Source: JAXMHN01 sp964578605
GTDB lineage: Bacteria > Verrucomicrobiota > Verrucomicrobiia > Limisphaerales > SIBE01
Reading direction: 5' to 3'
NCBI GenBank assembly: GCA_964578605.1
Contig: CAZODO010000012.1
Coordinates: 16,485 to 80,484, forward strand
DNA: 64,000 nt
The position numbers were made by a program, and so were the translations under genes. Of the stretch, positions 51,483 to 59,440 are shown piece by piece. Position 1 is the first letter of the stretch. Each line of letters opens with the position of its first letter. The notes under the pieces are model-generated. The model was not told the DNA's origin. It made no database searches and saw only the letters and a list, made by a program, of their open reading frames with translations.

Positions 51483-53216
51483 ATGCCTCCCGTCAAGAGC
51501 TTTGGGGAACGCATTGCCGACGCGCTGGTCGAGGACGGCCTGCTCAGCGCGGGGCAGGTGGGGGAACTCCTGGAAAAGCAAAAGAAGGAGGGAACGCGCC
51601 TGCTCAAGCTCATCATGGAAAAAGCCATGATCAGCGAAAGCGACATGGCGGTCTCCATGGGCCGAGTGCTGAACACCCCGCCGGTCAATCTCAGCAGAGT
51701 CTCCATCCCGCCGGACGTCGCGAGCCTTCTCCCGCGGGAAGTGGCGCACAATTACAAGGTGGTGCCCCTCTGGCGCCTGGACAATTGCCTGTTCCTGGCG
51801 ATGGCCGACCCCCTCAACGTCCTGGCGCTCGATGACGTGAAGCGGATCACGCGGCTCGAGGTCCGGCCGATGATCGCTTCCGAAAAGGCGATCCTCGACA
51901 AGCTGGCCAATCTCGACACGAAGACGGGCAGCATGGAAGACATCATCCAGGATGCCCAGCGCCAGGCCGAACTCGAGGCCGAAGCGGATCATCTTGAGAT
52001 CGCCAAAGAAGCCGATGAGGATGTGGATCTCGGCAAGTTAACCGCTTCCACCGAGGAAGGGCCGGTCATTCGTTTGGCCAACTTGATCCTCGTCCAGGCA
52101 ATCAAAGACCGCGCCAGCGATATTCATATCGAGCCGTTCGAAAAGATGGTGCGCCTGCGATACCGCGTCGATGGAGTGCTCATGGACGCGACGCCTCCGC
52201 CCAAGAACCTCCAGGTGGCGTTGATTTCGCGTCTCAAAGTCATGAGCCACTTGAACATCGCCGAGCGCCGCCTGCCGCAGGATGGACGTATCCGGATGAA
52301 AGTGGCCGGGAAAGAGATCGACCTGCGCGTCTCGTTCCTACCCACTGTGCATGGCGAGAAGTGCGTCCTCCGCGTTCTCGACAAGGCGAATCTGTCCACC
52401 AGCATGGAGAAGCTCGGGATGGATCAGGCGACTTTCGAACGCTTCCGGGCCGCCGTCGATGCCCCCCACGGCCTGCTGCTGGTGACCGGCCCGACCGGTT
52501 CCGGCAAAACCACCACCCTGTACTCCGCCCTGAGCGAACTCAACAGCCCGGATTTCAACATCGTGACCGTCGAAGATCCGGTCGAGTTCCAGCTCCCTGG
52601 CATTAACCAGGTGCCGGTGAACAAAGATATCGGCCTCAGCTTCGGCAACGCCCTGCGCTCGATCCTGCGCCAGGACCCGGACATCATCATGATCGGCGAG
52701 ATTCGCGATGAAGAAACCGCCGAGATTGCCGTGGAAGCCGCGCTGACCGGCCACCAGGTCTTGAGCACCATGCATTGTAACGACGCCGCGGGTGCCATCG
52801 CTCGGTTGGACGACATGGGCATTGCGCCCTTCCTGATCTCCTCGTCGGTAATTCTCTCTTGCGCCCAACGGCTCGTGCGACGAGTCTGCTCCGTCTGCAA
52901 AGAGCCGGTGACCTACCCGGCGAAGATGTTCCAGGACCTGGGAATCGATCCGCAGATGATCGGCGGCCAGCTCTACCGCGGCCGCGGATGCGAACGCTGC
53001 AAGAACTCCGGCTACGCCGGACGCATGGCGATTATTGAAGCAATGACCGTTACCGACGAGGTTCGACGCATGATCATCACCCGCGCAAGTGCCATGGAGC
53101 TCGGCAAGCTCGCCATTACCCAAGGCATGAAAACCCTGCGCATGGTCGCTTTGGAAAAGGCGCTCGAAGGGGCTTCGACTCTCGAGCAGGTCCTGGTGGC
53201 TACTTCCAGCTACTAA
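51483..53216 (+). CDS. pilB: Type IV pilus/type II secretion assembly ATPase
   Basis: The 577-residue protein has an N-terminal MshEN-type domain (about 10-150) and the secretion ATPase core. Landmarks are RASDIHIEPFEKMVRLRYRV, the Walker A GPTGSGKTTTLYSAL (about 336-350), the Asp box TVEDPVEFQLPGINQV, the Walker B region DPDIIMIGEIRDEETAEIA, the His box GHQVLSTMHCNDA and the tetracysteine zinc motif CSVCKEP ... GCERCKNSGYAGR. It drives pilin or pseudopilin polymerisation at the inner membrane. GspE is the alternative name if the system secretes proteins. Retraction ATPase PilT and platform protein PilC are not in the window. Confidence 0.93.
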   Translation: MPPVKSFGERIADALVEDGLLSAGQVGELLEKQKKEGTRLLKLIMEKAMISESDMAVSMGRVLNTPPVNLSRVSIPPDVASLLPREVAHNYKVVPLWRLDNCLFLAMADPLNVLALDDVKRITRLEVRPMIASEKAILDKLANLDTKTGSMEDIIQDAQRQAELEAEADHLEIAKEADEDVDLGKLTASTEEGPVIRLANLILVQAIKDRASDIHIEPFEKMVRLRYRVDGVLMDATPPPKNLQVALISRLKVMSHLNIAERRLPQDGRIRMKVAGKEIDLRVSFLPTVHGEKCVLRVLDKANLSTSMEKLGMDQATFERFRAAVDAPHGLLLVTGPTGSGKTTTLYSALSELNSPDFNIVTVEDPVEFQLPGINQVPVNKDIGLSFGNALRSILRQDPDIIMIGEIRDEETAEIAVEAALTGHQVLSTMHCNDAAGAIARLDDMGIAPFLISSSVILSCAQRLVRRVCSVCKEPVTYPAKMFQDLGIDPQMIGGQLYRGRGCERCKNSGYAGRMAIIEAMTVTDEVRRMIITRASAMELGKLAITQGMKTLRMVALEKALEGASTLEQVLVATSSY

Positions 53217-53231
53217 ACCCGCCTCCCACCT

Positions 53232-54440
53232 ATGCTGCCATTGAAGCAAGCCCGGGAGCGCATTCTTTCGTTCGTCCGCCCGCTGCCATCGGAGACCATC
53301 CCCCTGCTGGAAGCCGCGGGGCGCACGCTGGCGGTTGATACCAGCGCCCAATCTGACCTTCCACCGTTCGACAACTCCGCGATGGACGGATACGCCGTGC
53401 GGGCGCGAGACACAGCCGAAGCGTCTCAGGAGAGTCCGGCCCTGCTTCGCCTGGCAGGACGCGTCCCGGCCGGAAAGGTCTACGCCGGGGGGCTGTCGGC
53501 GGGCGAATGCGTGCGGATCTTCACGGGATCGCCGCTGCCCGCCGGGGCCGACGCGGTGGTCATGCAGGAGGACACCCATGTCTTGCCCGAGGATCCGGAG
53601 CGGGTTCGTGTGCTTTGCCCGGTCGCGCCGGCGGAGAATGTCCGCTTTCAAGGTGCGGATGTGCGCTCTGGCAGCGTCATCCTTTCTGCGGGCGAGCGCG
53701 TCAACGCTGCCCGAATTGCCCTCCTGGCAGCGGGCGGCAGCGCACAGATCGCCGTCCGGCGGAAGCCCGTCGCCGGACTCATCGCCACGGGCGACGAGCT
53801 GGCTGAACCCGGCCGTCCTTTGGGTCCAGGGCAGATCTACGAAAGCAACCGGGCAGCCTTGGCCGCCCTGTGCCATGAGGCTGGCGCCGATCCGCGCATT
53901 TACCCCTTGCTCCCGGACGATCTCGAGGCGACCCGCTCGGCCCTGCAACGCGCGCTCACCGAATGCGATGTGGTCGTCACGTCTGGAGGCGTTTCGATTG
54001 GCGAGTTGGACCTCGTCAAAGCCGCGTTCACGAGTCTTGGCGCGGCGTTGTCGTTCTGGAGGGTGGCGATCAAACCAGGGAAGCCCTTCGCGTTGGGCGT
54101 CTGGCAAGGGAAGCTGCTCTTCGGCCTCCCGGGCAATCCGGTCTCGGCTTTCGTCACGTTCCTTTTGCTGGTGCGCCCGGCGCTTCGCCGTATGCAAGGA
54201 GCCACCCAGGAACTGCTGCCGGCAAGGTCCGGGATTCTAACTGAACCCCTGAAGAACTCCGGCGATCGCCGTCATTTCGTTCGGGTCTTCTTGGACGAAG
54301 CTGGCCGAGTCCGGGTGCCGGGGCACCAGGCCTCTCACATGCTGCATTCGCTTTCGCAAGCGAATGGTTTGGTGGATGTGCCCCCCAAAACGACGTTAGA
54401 AGCAGCGACGCAGGTGCCGGTGCTTTGCTGGGCTGATTGA
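53232..54440 (+). CDS. moeA: Molybdopterin molybdenumtransferase
   Basis: The 402-residue product inserts molybdate into adenylylated molybdopterin. Its family motifs are PPFDNSAMDGYAVRARD, RIFTGSPLPAGADAVVMQED, IATGDELAEPG, TSGGVSIGELDLVKAAF and FGLPGNPVSAFVTFLLLVRP, in the right order. The C-terminal domain IV ends in SHMLHSLSQANGLVDVP. It starts 15 bp after pilB on the same strand. No other moco biosynthesis gene and no molybdoenzyme gene is seen in the window. Confidence 0.96.
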   Translation: MLPLKQARERILSFVRPLPSETIPLLEAAGRTLAVDTSAQSDLPPFDNSAMDGYAVRARDTAEASQESPALLRLAGRVPAGKVYAGGLSAGECVRIFTGSPLPAGADAVVMQEDTHVLPEDPERVRVLCPVAPAENVRFQGADVRSGSVILSAGERVNAARIALLAAGGSAQIAVRRKPVAGLIATGDELAEPGRPLGPGQIYESNRAALAALCHEAGADPRIYPLLPDDLEATRSALQRALTECDVVVTSGGVSIGELDLVKAAFTSLGAALSFWRVAIKPGKPFALGVWQGKLLFGLPGNPVSAFVTFLLLVRPALRRMQGATQELLPARSGILTEPLKNSGDRRHFVRVFLDEAGRVRVPGHQASHMLHSLSQANGLVDVPPKTTLEAATQVPVLCWAD

Positions 54441-54505
54441 ACTCCCGTCCTCCTGGAAAACCGAAGGAAGGCTATCCATGAATACCTCAGGAGGCCAAGG
54501 TCTCG

Positions 54506-54693
54506 GTGCGTCGTATCAATTCCTCCGGCGCCTGCACGTTCTTCCTTTCCACCGCCCGGGATATCAACAGGAAATACGCCGATTACGAAGCCGTCTTTAT
54601 CGAAGAGGTTGGGCATTACCCAATGCTCGAGAGGCCCGAAGCTTTCAACCAGCGGCAAACCAGATCCTCAAAGAACTCACCAGCGTGCCGTAA
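54506..54693 (+). pseudogene. Decayed C-terminal end of an alpha/beta hydrolase
   Basis: From about 54545 one frame reads RKYADYEAVFIEEVGHYPML and ERPEAFNQR, the catalytic-His end of an alpha/beta hydrolase (GHYPMLERP). Just after FNQR, near 54656, the reading has to move to another frame to continue as NQILKELTSVP and stop at 54691-54693. One missing base explains the shift. No nucleophile-elbow or N-terminal part is found upstream, where moeA ends at 54440. This is a truncated, frameshifted relic rather than a gene. Confidence 0.65.
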
Positions 54694-54732
54694 GAGGCTT
54701 GTGTTCTGTCTCCGGGAAGTGAAGATAACGTT

Positions 54733-55311
54733 GTGAAGTCCGACTTTGGAGCAAAGCGAAGGTCGAGGGAGAACGCCGGGGTGGGGCCAGGGGTCCGGTA
54801 TCGTGTTGGCGAATGTTCCCTGGGCGCGGTGCTTGTGGCGGCCTCAGCCAAAGGCGTCTGCGCGATCTTTTTGGGCGACGACCCCGGTGCTCTTGCCCGG
54901 GAACTCGAAGCCCGGTTTCCGGCAGCCTGTCTTGCGGCCGGGCAACAAGGCATGGAGCCCGTCGTAGCCCAGGTAGCCGAGTTCATCGATCGTCCCCGTG
55001 CCCGGCTACCGTTGCCTTTGGATATGCAGGGGACCCCGTTTCAACAAAAGGTTTGGCAAGAGCTTTGCCGGATCCCGTTCGGCACCACCCGCAGTTATTC
55101 GGAGATCGCAGAGGCGATTGGCGAGCCACACGCTGTGCGGGCGGTGGCGGCCGCCTGCGCTGCCAATAAGATCGCCGTCGCCATTCCTTGCCATCGCGCC
55201 GTGCGACGGGATGGCGCGCTTTCGGGATATCGCTGGGGCGCAAGTCGGAAAGCGAGACTGCTCCAGGCGGAACAGTGCGCTGAATCTGAAAAGGCGGTCT
55301 CGCGCCTTTGA
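54733..55311 (+). CDS. Methylated-DNA--protein-cysteine methyltransferase (Ogt/AdaC-like)
   Basis: The 192-residue product repairs O6-alkylguanine by suicide alkyl transfer. The active site is VAIPCHRAVRRDGALSGY with the acceptor Cys, preceded by FGTTRSYSEIAEAIGEPHAV for DNA binding. The N-terminal half resembles the AdaC ribonuclease-like domain (RYRVGECSLGAVLVAASAKG). There is no Ada N-terminal zinc or AraC domain. Translation probably starts at the GTG at 54733. The gene lies between the hydrolase relic and ftsK on the same strand. Confidence 0.92.
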   Translation: MKSDFGAKRRSRENAGVGPGVRYRVGECSLGAVLVAASAKGVCAIFLGDDPGALARELEARFPAACLAAGQQGMEPVVAQVAEFIDRPRARLPLPLDMQGTPFQQKVWQELCRIPFGTTRSYSEIAEAIGEPHAVRAVAAACAANKIAVAIPCHRAVRRDGALSGYRWGASRKARLLQAEQCAESEKAVSRL

Positions 55312-55359
55312 AAGCCTGTTTTTTATTGTGAATCCGGCTGCTTCGCTTAGGCTCGGCGC

Positions 55360-57906
55360 ATGGCTCGGAAAGAAGCGTCTGCCGACAGTGAAGTGCGTGG
55401 CCGGGATGAGATTGTAGGCATTATCCTGATTGCGCTCGCACTGCTGCTGACCGCGGCGCTCTTTTCCTACGATCGCAACGACTTGGCTTCCAATCGGGTC
55501 CCTCCCAATGCCCAGATCCATAATTGGATCGGCCCGATTGGTGCGAATCTGGCGTATGGCCTCTTCGCGGTAACGGGAGCCAGCGCGTTCCTTATCCCGG
55601 TCTTCCTTTTCATTTTTGGGCTGTCGAGTTTCTTTGACGCTTTGGGTTATCTCAGGCGGCGATGGCCCTGGGCGCTGGTCTTGCTGCTTGCCCTCATGGG
55701 CACGCTCGATCTCTACTCGGACGACCTCAACCTGAACGTGAACGTGGATTCGGGACGGGCCGGAGGGGTCCTCGGCCTGGCGATGAACAACCTCTTCTTT
55801 AATTACTTCGGCCGGGTGGGCGCCACGATTCTTTTCGTTACCCTGTATTTGGTCAGCCTGGTTTCATTGGCGAACGTCGAGATCATCTCCGTCCTTAGAT
55901 CGCTCTGGAACCGGCGGACGGAGACCTTCCCGGAAGAGGCCGATATGACCTCCGAGGAAAAAGCGCTTGCCAGGCGCGCCAAAGAGCTCGAGAAGCAAGC
56001 CCGCCAACTTCAGCAACAAGTCGAGCAATCCGGCCTCGGCGCCGATCTTCAACCGGTTCCTGAGCCGACGGTTCGCGATTTGAGCGTGCCCCAAGCGCGG
56101 GCGAAAAGCGGCAAAGCGCCTCATCCCCCCGGCGAGGCCGATTCGGATCTGGAAGAGGGAGAGATCATCACGGCCAGTGAAATCGCCGATTCCGGGGTTT
56201 CCGCCAAGAAGGCCGGGGATGCCGAACCAGGCTCGAACGACGAGCGCCTGCCTGCCGTTACGGACGCCACCGTCCCGGCGAAGGTCAAGTTGCCGCCTCG
56301 GAAGAAGCCGATCACCGTTGCGTCCACGCCCGTGATTGGGAATTACCAGCTTCCGCACCTGTCGTCCTTGAACTACCCGGACCCGTCGGTGAAACCGACT
56401 GAATCCAAGGAAGATTTGATGGCCAACGCTCGCCTGATGCAGAGCACGCTGGCGCAGTTCGATATTGAAGTGGCTCTGGGCGACATCACCAAAGGCCCGA
56501 CCATCACCCGGTATGAGTTGCATCCCGCCCCCGGGGTGCGTCTGGAGCGGATCTCGGCGTTGAGCAACAACATCGCCGCGGCCCTGAAAGCAGAACGCAT
56601 CCATATTCTGGCGCCTGTCCCCGGGAAGAGTTCCGTTGGCGTTGAAGTCCCGAATATCATCAAGACCAAGGTGATCATGCGGGATCTCCTGGAATCGGAG
56701 GAATGGGTGAACAGCAAAGCCCGAATCCCTCTGGCTTTGGGCAAGGACGTTTATGGGCACCCCATCATCGCTGACCTCGCCGAAATGCCCCACCTCCTGA
56801 TCGCGGGCAGCACCGGTTCGGGCAAGTCCGTCTGCATTAACGCGATTATCGCCTCGCTCCTTTACCGCTTTCCACCGGACCAGCTCCGGTTTGTCATGAT
56901 CGACCCGAAGGTGGTGGAGCTTCAGCTCTACAACGCCCTGCCGCACCTCGTCGTGCCGGTCGTCAATGACCCGAAAAAGGTCATCCTGGCCCTCCGCTGG
57001 GTCGTGAACGAGATGGAGAAGCGTTACCAGATCTTCGCGCGCGTCGGCGTCCGCAATATCAAATCGTTCAACGAACGCCCGAAAGACGTCCCGCTCCCCG
57101 TTCACGAACCGGAGCTTCCTTTGACCAGCAAGAAAGAGAAGATCGAACCCGGCACCGAAGGCTTCGCGGTGGAGCTTGACGAAGAGATTGTCGTCCCGCG
57201 CGACGACGATATCGTGATTCCCGAGAAGCTCAGCTATGTGGTCGTGATCATTGACGAGCTTGCCGATCTCATGCTGGTCGCCCCGGCCGACGTGGAAATG
57301 GCCATCGCGCGCATTACCCAGATGGCGCGGGCCGCGGGCATCCACTGCATCGTGGCCACCCAGCGGCCCAGCGTCGACGTCATCACCGGCGTGATCAAAG
57401 CCAATATCCCCGCGCGCATCGCCTTCCAGGTAGCCGCCAAAGTCGATTCGCGCACCATCCTGGACGCCATGGGGGCCGACAAGCTCCTGGGTAAAGGCGA
57501 CATGCTCTACCTCCCGCCGGGCTCAGCGAGACTCATCCGTGCTCAAGGCGCGCTCATTACCGACCAGGAAATTCAGAGCATCGTGGACTTCATCGCCAAG
57601 CAGGGCAAGCCAAGCTACGAGATGGAGATTCACCAGCAGCTCTCGAAACCCTCCAACGGCCCGGAGGATGGCAGCGGTTGCGACGAAGACGAAGAGCTCA
57701 TCCAGCAGTGCATCGAAGTGATCCGCAGCGAGCAGAAAGCCAGCGTCTCGCTCATGCAACGCCGCCTCCGCCTCGGGTACACCCGCGCCGCCCGCATTAT
57801 GGACGAACTGGAAAACCGCGGCATTGTCGGCCCGAGCAAAGGCGCCGAGCCTCGCGACATCCTGATCGATCTGGACGGCGGCGGCGCCGACGGGCAAGGA
57901 CAGTAA
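55360..57906 (+). CDS. ftsK: DNA translocase FtsK/SpoIIIE
   Basis: The 848-residue product has four or five N-terminal membrane helices (about 20-165). A charged Gln/Glu/Lys linker (about 185-330) is followed by the RecA-like motor with Walker A LIAGSTGSGKSVCINAI (about 480-496) and Walker B YVVVIIDELADLML (about 625-638). The C-terminal winged-helix gamma domain (about 775-845, ASVSLMQRRLRLGYTRAARI) reads directional chromosome motifs. It segregates chromosome ends at the septum. The motor-proximal segment before Walker B contains an acidic insertion (EPGTEGFAVELDEEIVVPRD). Its stop is 2 bp from that of convergent trpS. Confidence 0.95.
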   Translation: MARKEASADSEVRGRDEIVGIILIALALLLTAALFSYDRNDLASNRVPPNAQIHNWIGPIGANLAYGLFAVTGASAFLIPVFLFIFGLSSFFDALGYLRRRWPWALVLLLALMGTLDLYSDDLNLNVNVDSGRAGGVLGLAMNNLFFNYFGRVGATILFVTLYLVSLVSLANVEIISVLRSLWNRRTETFPEEADMTSEEKALARRAKELEKQARQLQQQVEQSGLGADLQPVPEPTVRDLSVPQARAKSGKAPHPPGEADSDLEEGEIITASEIADSGVSAKKAGDAEPGSNDERLPAVTDATVPAKVKLPPRKKPITVASTPVIGNYQLPHLSSLNYPDPSVKPTESKEDLMANARLMQSTLAQFDIEVALGDITKGPTITRYELHPAPGVRLERISALSNNIAAALKAERIHILAPVPGKSSVGVEVPNIIKTKVIMRDLLESEEWVNSKARIPLALGKDVYGHPIIADLAEMPHLLIAGSTGSGKSVCINAIIASLLYRFPPDQLRFVMIDPKVVELQLYNALPHLVVPVVNDPKKVILALRWVVNEMEKRYQIFARVGVRNIKSFNERPKDVPLPVHEPELPLTSKKEKIEPGTEGFAVELDEEIVVPRDDDIVIPEKLSYVVVIIDELADLMLVAPADVEMAIARITQMARAAGIHCIVATQRPSVDVITGVIKANIPARIAFQVAAKVDSRTILDAMGADKLLGKGDMLYLPPGSARLIRAQGALITDQEIQSIVDFIAKQGKPSYEMEIHQQLSKPSNGPEDGSGCDEDEELIQQCIEVIRSEQKASVSLMQRRLRLGYTRAARIMDELENRGIVGPSKGAEPRDILIDLDGGGADGQGQ

Positions 57907-57908
57907 GC

Positions 57909-58904
57909 CTACCGCGGGCTCTCCCCTGGCCCCGAGCCCAAGCTCAGCCCGCTGGCGTTCTTGGCGCGGAGAAGGACATTCTGGGCGACTTTCTTGGCGC
58001 GCGCAGCCCCCTCCGCCAGCACCTTGTGCACGAAATCGAGGTTGCGAGCCAGTTCAGCCCGTTTCGCGCGCATCGGGGCGAAGAAGGTCCAATATTGCTC
58101 AAAGAGCGCCTTTTTAAGGTCCCCATAGCCCAGCCCGCCGTGTCGCAGCCGGTCTTCATACTCACGGGCCACTTCGGCCGGGGCCACGAGCTTGAGCAGT
58201 TGGATGGCGTAGTTCTGATCCGCGTCGGGCTTGGGTTCGGCGGGGGAGCGGCTGTCCATCACGATGCCCATGATCTTCTTTCGGGTTGCCTTCTCTTCGC
58301 CAAAGATCTCCACGGTGTTGCCGTAGCTTTTGCTCATCTTCTGGCCGTCCGTGCCGGGGACGACCGCGACCTCGTCGCGGATGAGCGGTTCGGGAACGAC
58401 GAAGGTCTGGCCGTACTGCTCATTGAACTTGATGGCGATGTCCCGCGTGACTTCCACATGCTGCTTTTGGTCCCGGCCGACCGGAACCACGTTGGAGTCG
58501 TAAATCAAGATGTCCGCCGCCATCAAGACAGGGTAGGCGAAAAGGCCATGGTTCGGAGAGACGCCCCGGGCGATTTTGTCCTTGTAACTGTGGCACCGTT
58601 CGAGCAGCCCCATTGGCGTTACGGTGCTCAGGATCCAGCTCAATTCGGTCACTTCCGGCACGTCGGATTGCAGGAAGAACACCGTGCGTTCGGGATCCAG
58701 ACCGCACGCGAGGAAATCCAGGGCCACATCCAAGGAGTTGGTTCGTCGTTCCGCCGGGTCAAACAACGACGTCATGGAGTGGTAATTGGCGATAAAATAA
58801 TAGGCGTCCCCCTTTTCCTGGAGTTCCAGGGCAGGTTTCATCATCCCGAAGTAATTCCCGAGATGGAGCGTTCCGGACGGCTGAATTCCAGACAAAATGC
58901 GCAT
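57909..58904 (-). CDS. trpS: Tryptophan--tRNA ligase
   Basis: The 331-residue class I aminoacyl-tRNA synthetase has the HIGH-type motif SGIQPSGTLHLGNYFG near the N-terminus and KMSKS in GTDGQKMSKSYGN. DSNVVPVGRDQKQHVEVTRD and other bacterial TrpRS blocks are present. The ATG at 58904 (MRILSGIQPSG) is the normal family start; the open frame upstream is not conserved. It faces the large secreted-protein gene across a 536-bp gap that contains array C. Confidence 0.97.
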   Translation of the reverse strand: MRILSGIQPSGTLHLGNYFGMMKPALELQEKGDAYYFIANYHSMTSLFDPAERRTNSLDVALDFLACGLDPERTVFFLQSDVPEVTELSWILSTVTPMGLLERCHSYKDKIARGVSPNHGLFAYPVLMAADILIYDSNVVPVGRDQKQHVEVTRDIAIKFNEQYGQTFVVPEPLIRDEVAVVPGTDGQKMSKSYGNTVEIFGEEKATRKKIMGIVMDSRSPAEPKPDADQNYAIQLLKLVAPAEVAREYEDRLRHGGLGYGDLKKALFEQYWTFFAPMRAKRAELARNLDFVHKVLAEGAARAKKVAQNVLLRAKNASGLSLGSGPGESPR

Positions 58905-59034
58905 GGCCAGGACGCTAACAGGACGCGGGCGGCGCATCAAGCTGCAGGGCCAACCACGCGCGGTGCCGTATACCAGGCGAAGCGCTGTTCCCGTCAACCG
59001 AGGGATGGGCGTCCCGGGGCCGATCCTCCTGGGG

Positions 59035-59133
59035 TTCACCCGTAGTTCACCCGTAGATCACCCGTAGTTCACCCGTAGTTCACCCGTTCGCGAACGAGTG
59101 ATCACCGAGTGATCACCGAGTGACGACCGTGTT
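59035..59133. repeat. Array C: phased 11-bp palindromic repeat, class I
   Basis: Five left units (TTCACCCGTAG three times, ATCACCCGTAG, TTCACCCGTTC) occupy 59035-59089. They are followed by right units GCGAACGAGTG, ATCACCGAGTG (twice) and ACGACCGTGTT. Period is 11 bp throughout, and symmetry is about 59090.5. The right arm has diverged to CGAGTG. The rest of the 536-bp divergent gap (58905-59440) holds no supported gene. Confidence 0.9.
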
Positions 59134-59440
59134 TAGACCGGATGGAGCAGAAGGGGAAGGCATGGAGTGGCCGTATCCAATCAGCGGGCAAAAGGGGTCA
59201 AAGGGCTCCCAAAGGACGCTGGTGTTGCTCAAAAGCCGCTTGAGCGCCCCGATACGCTAAATATGCCCCCGAACGGCTCTCGGAATGCGGATTATCCTTG
59301 ATTTTGTTGCACTGCCGGTTTGTCATGCTCTTGGCGTTGACCAACGCAGGTGCCAGGCTTCTTAGGCACAGTTGGTCCACGTTCGGTTCGCTATGAATCG
59401 AACATCACAGCAGTTAACCACAACACACCAAGTACCCCCT

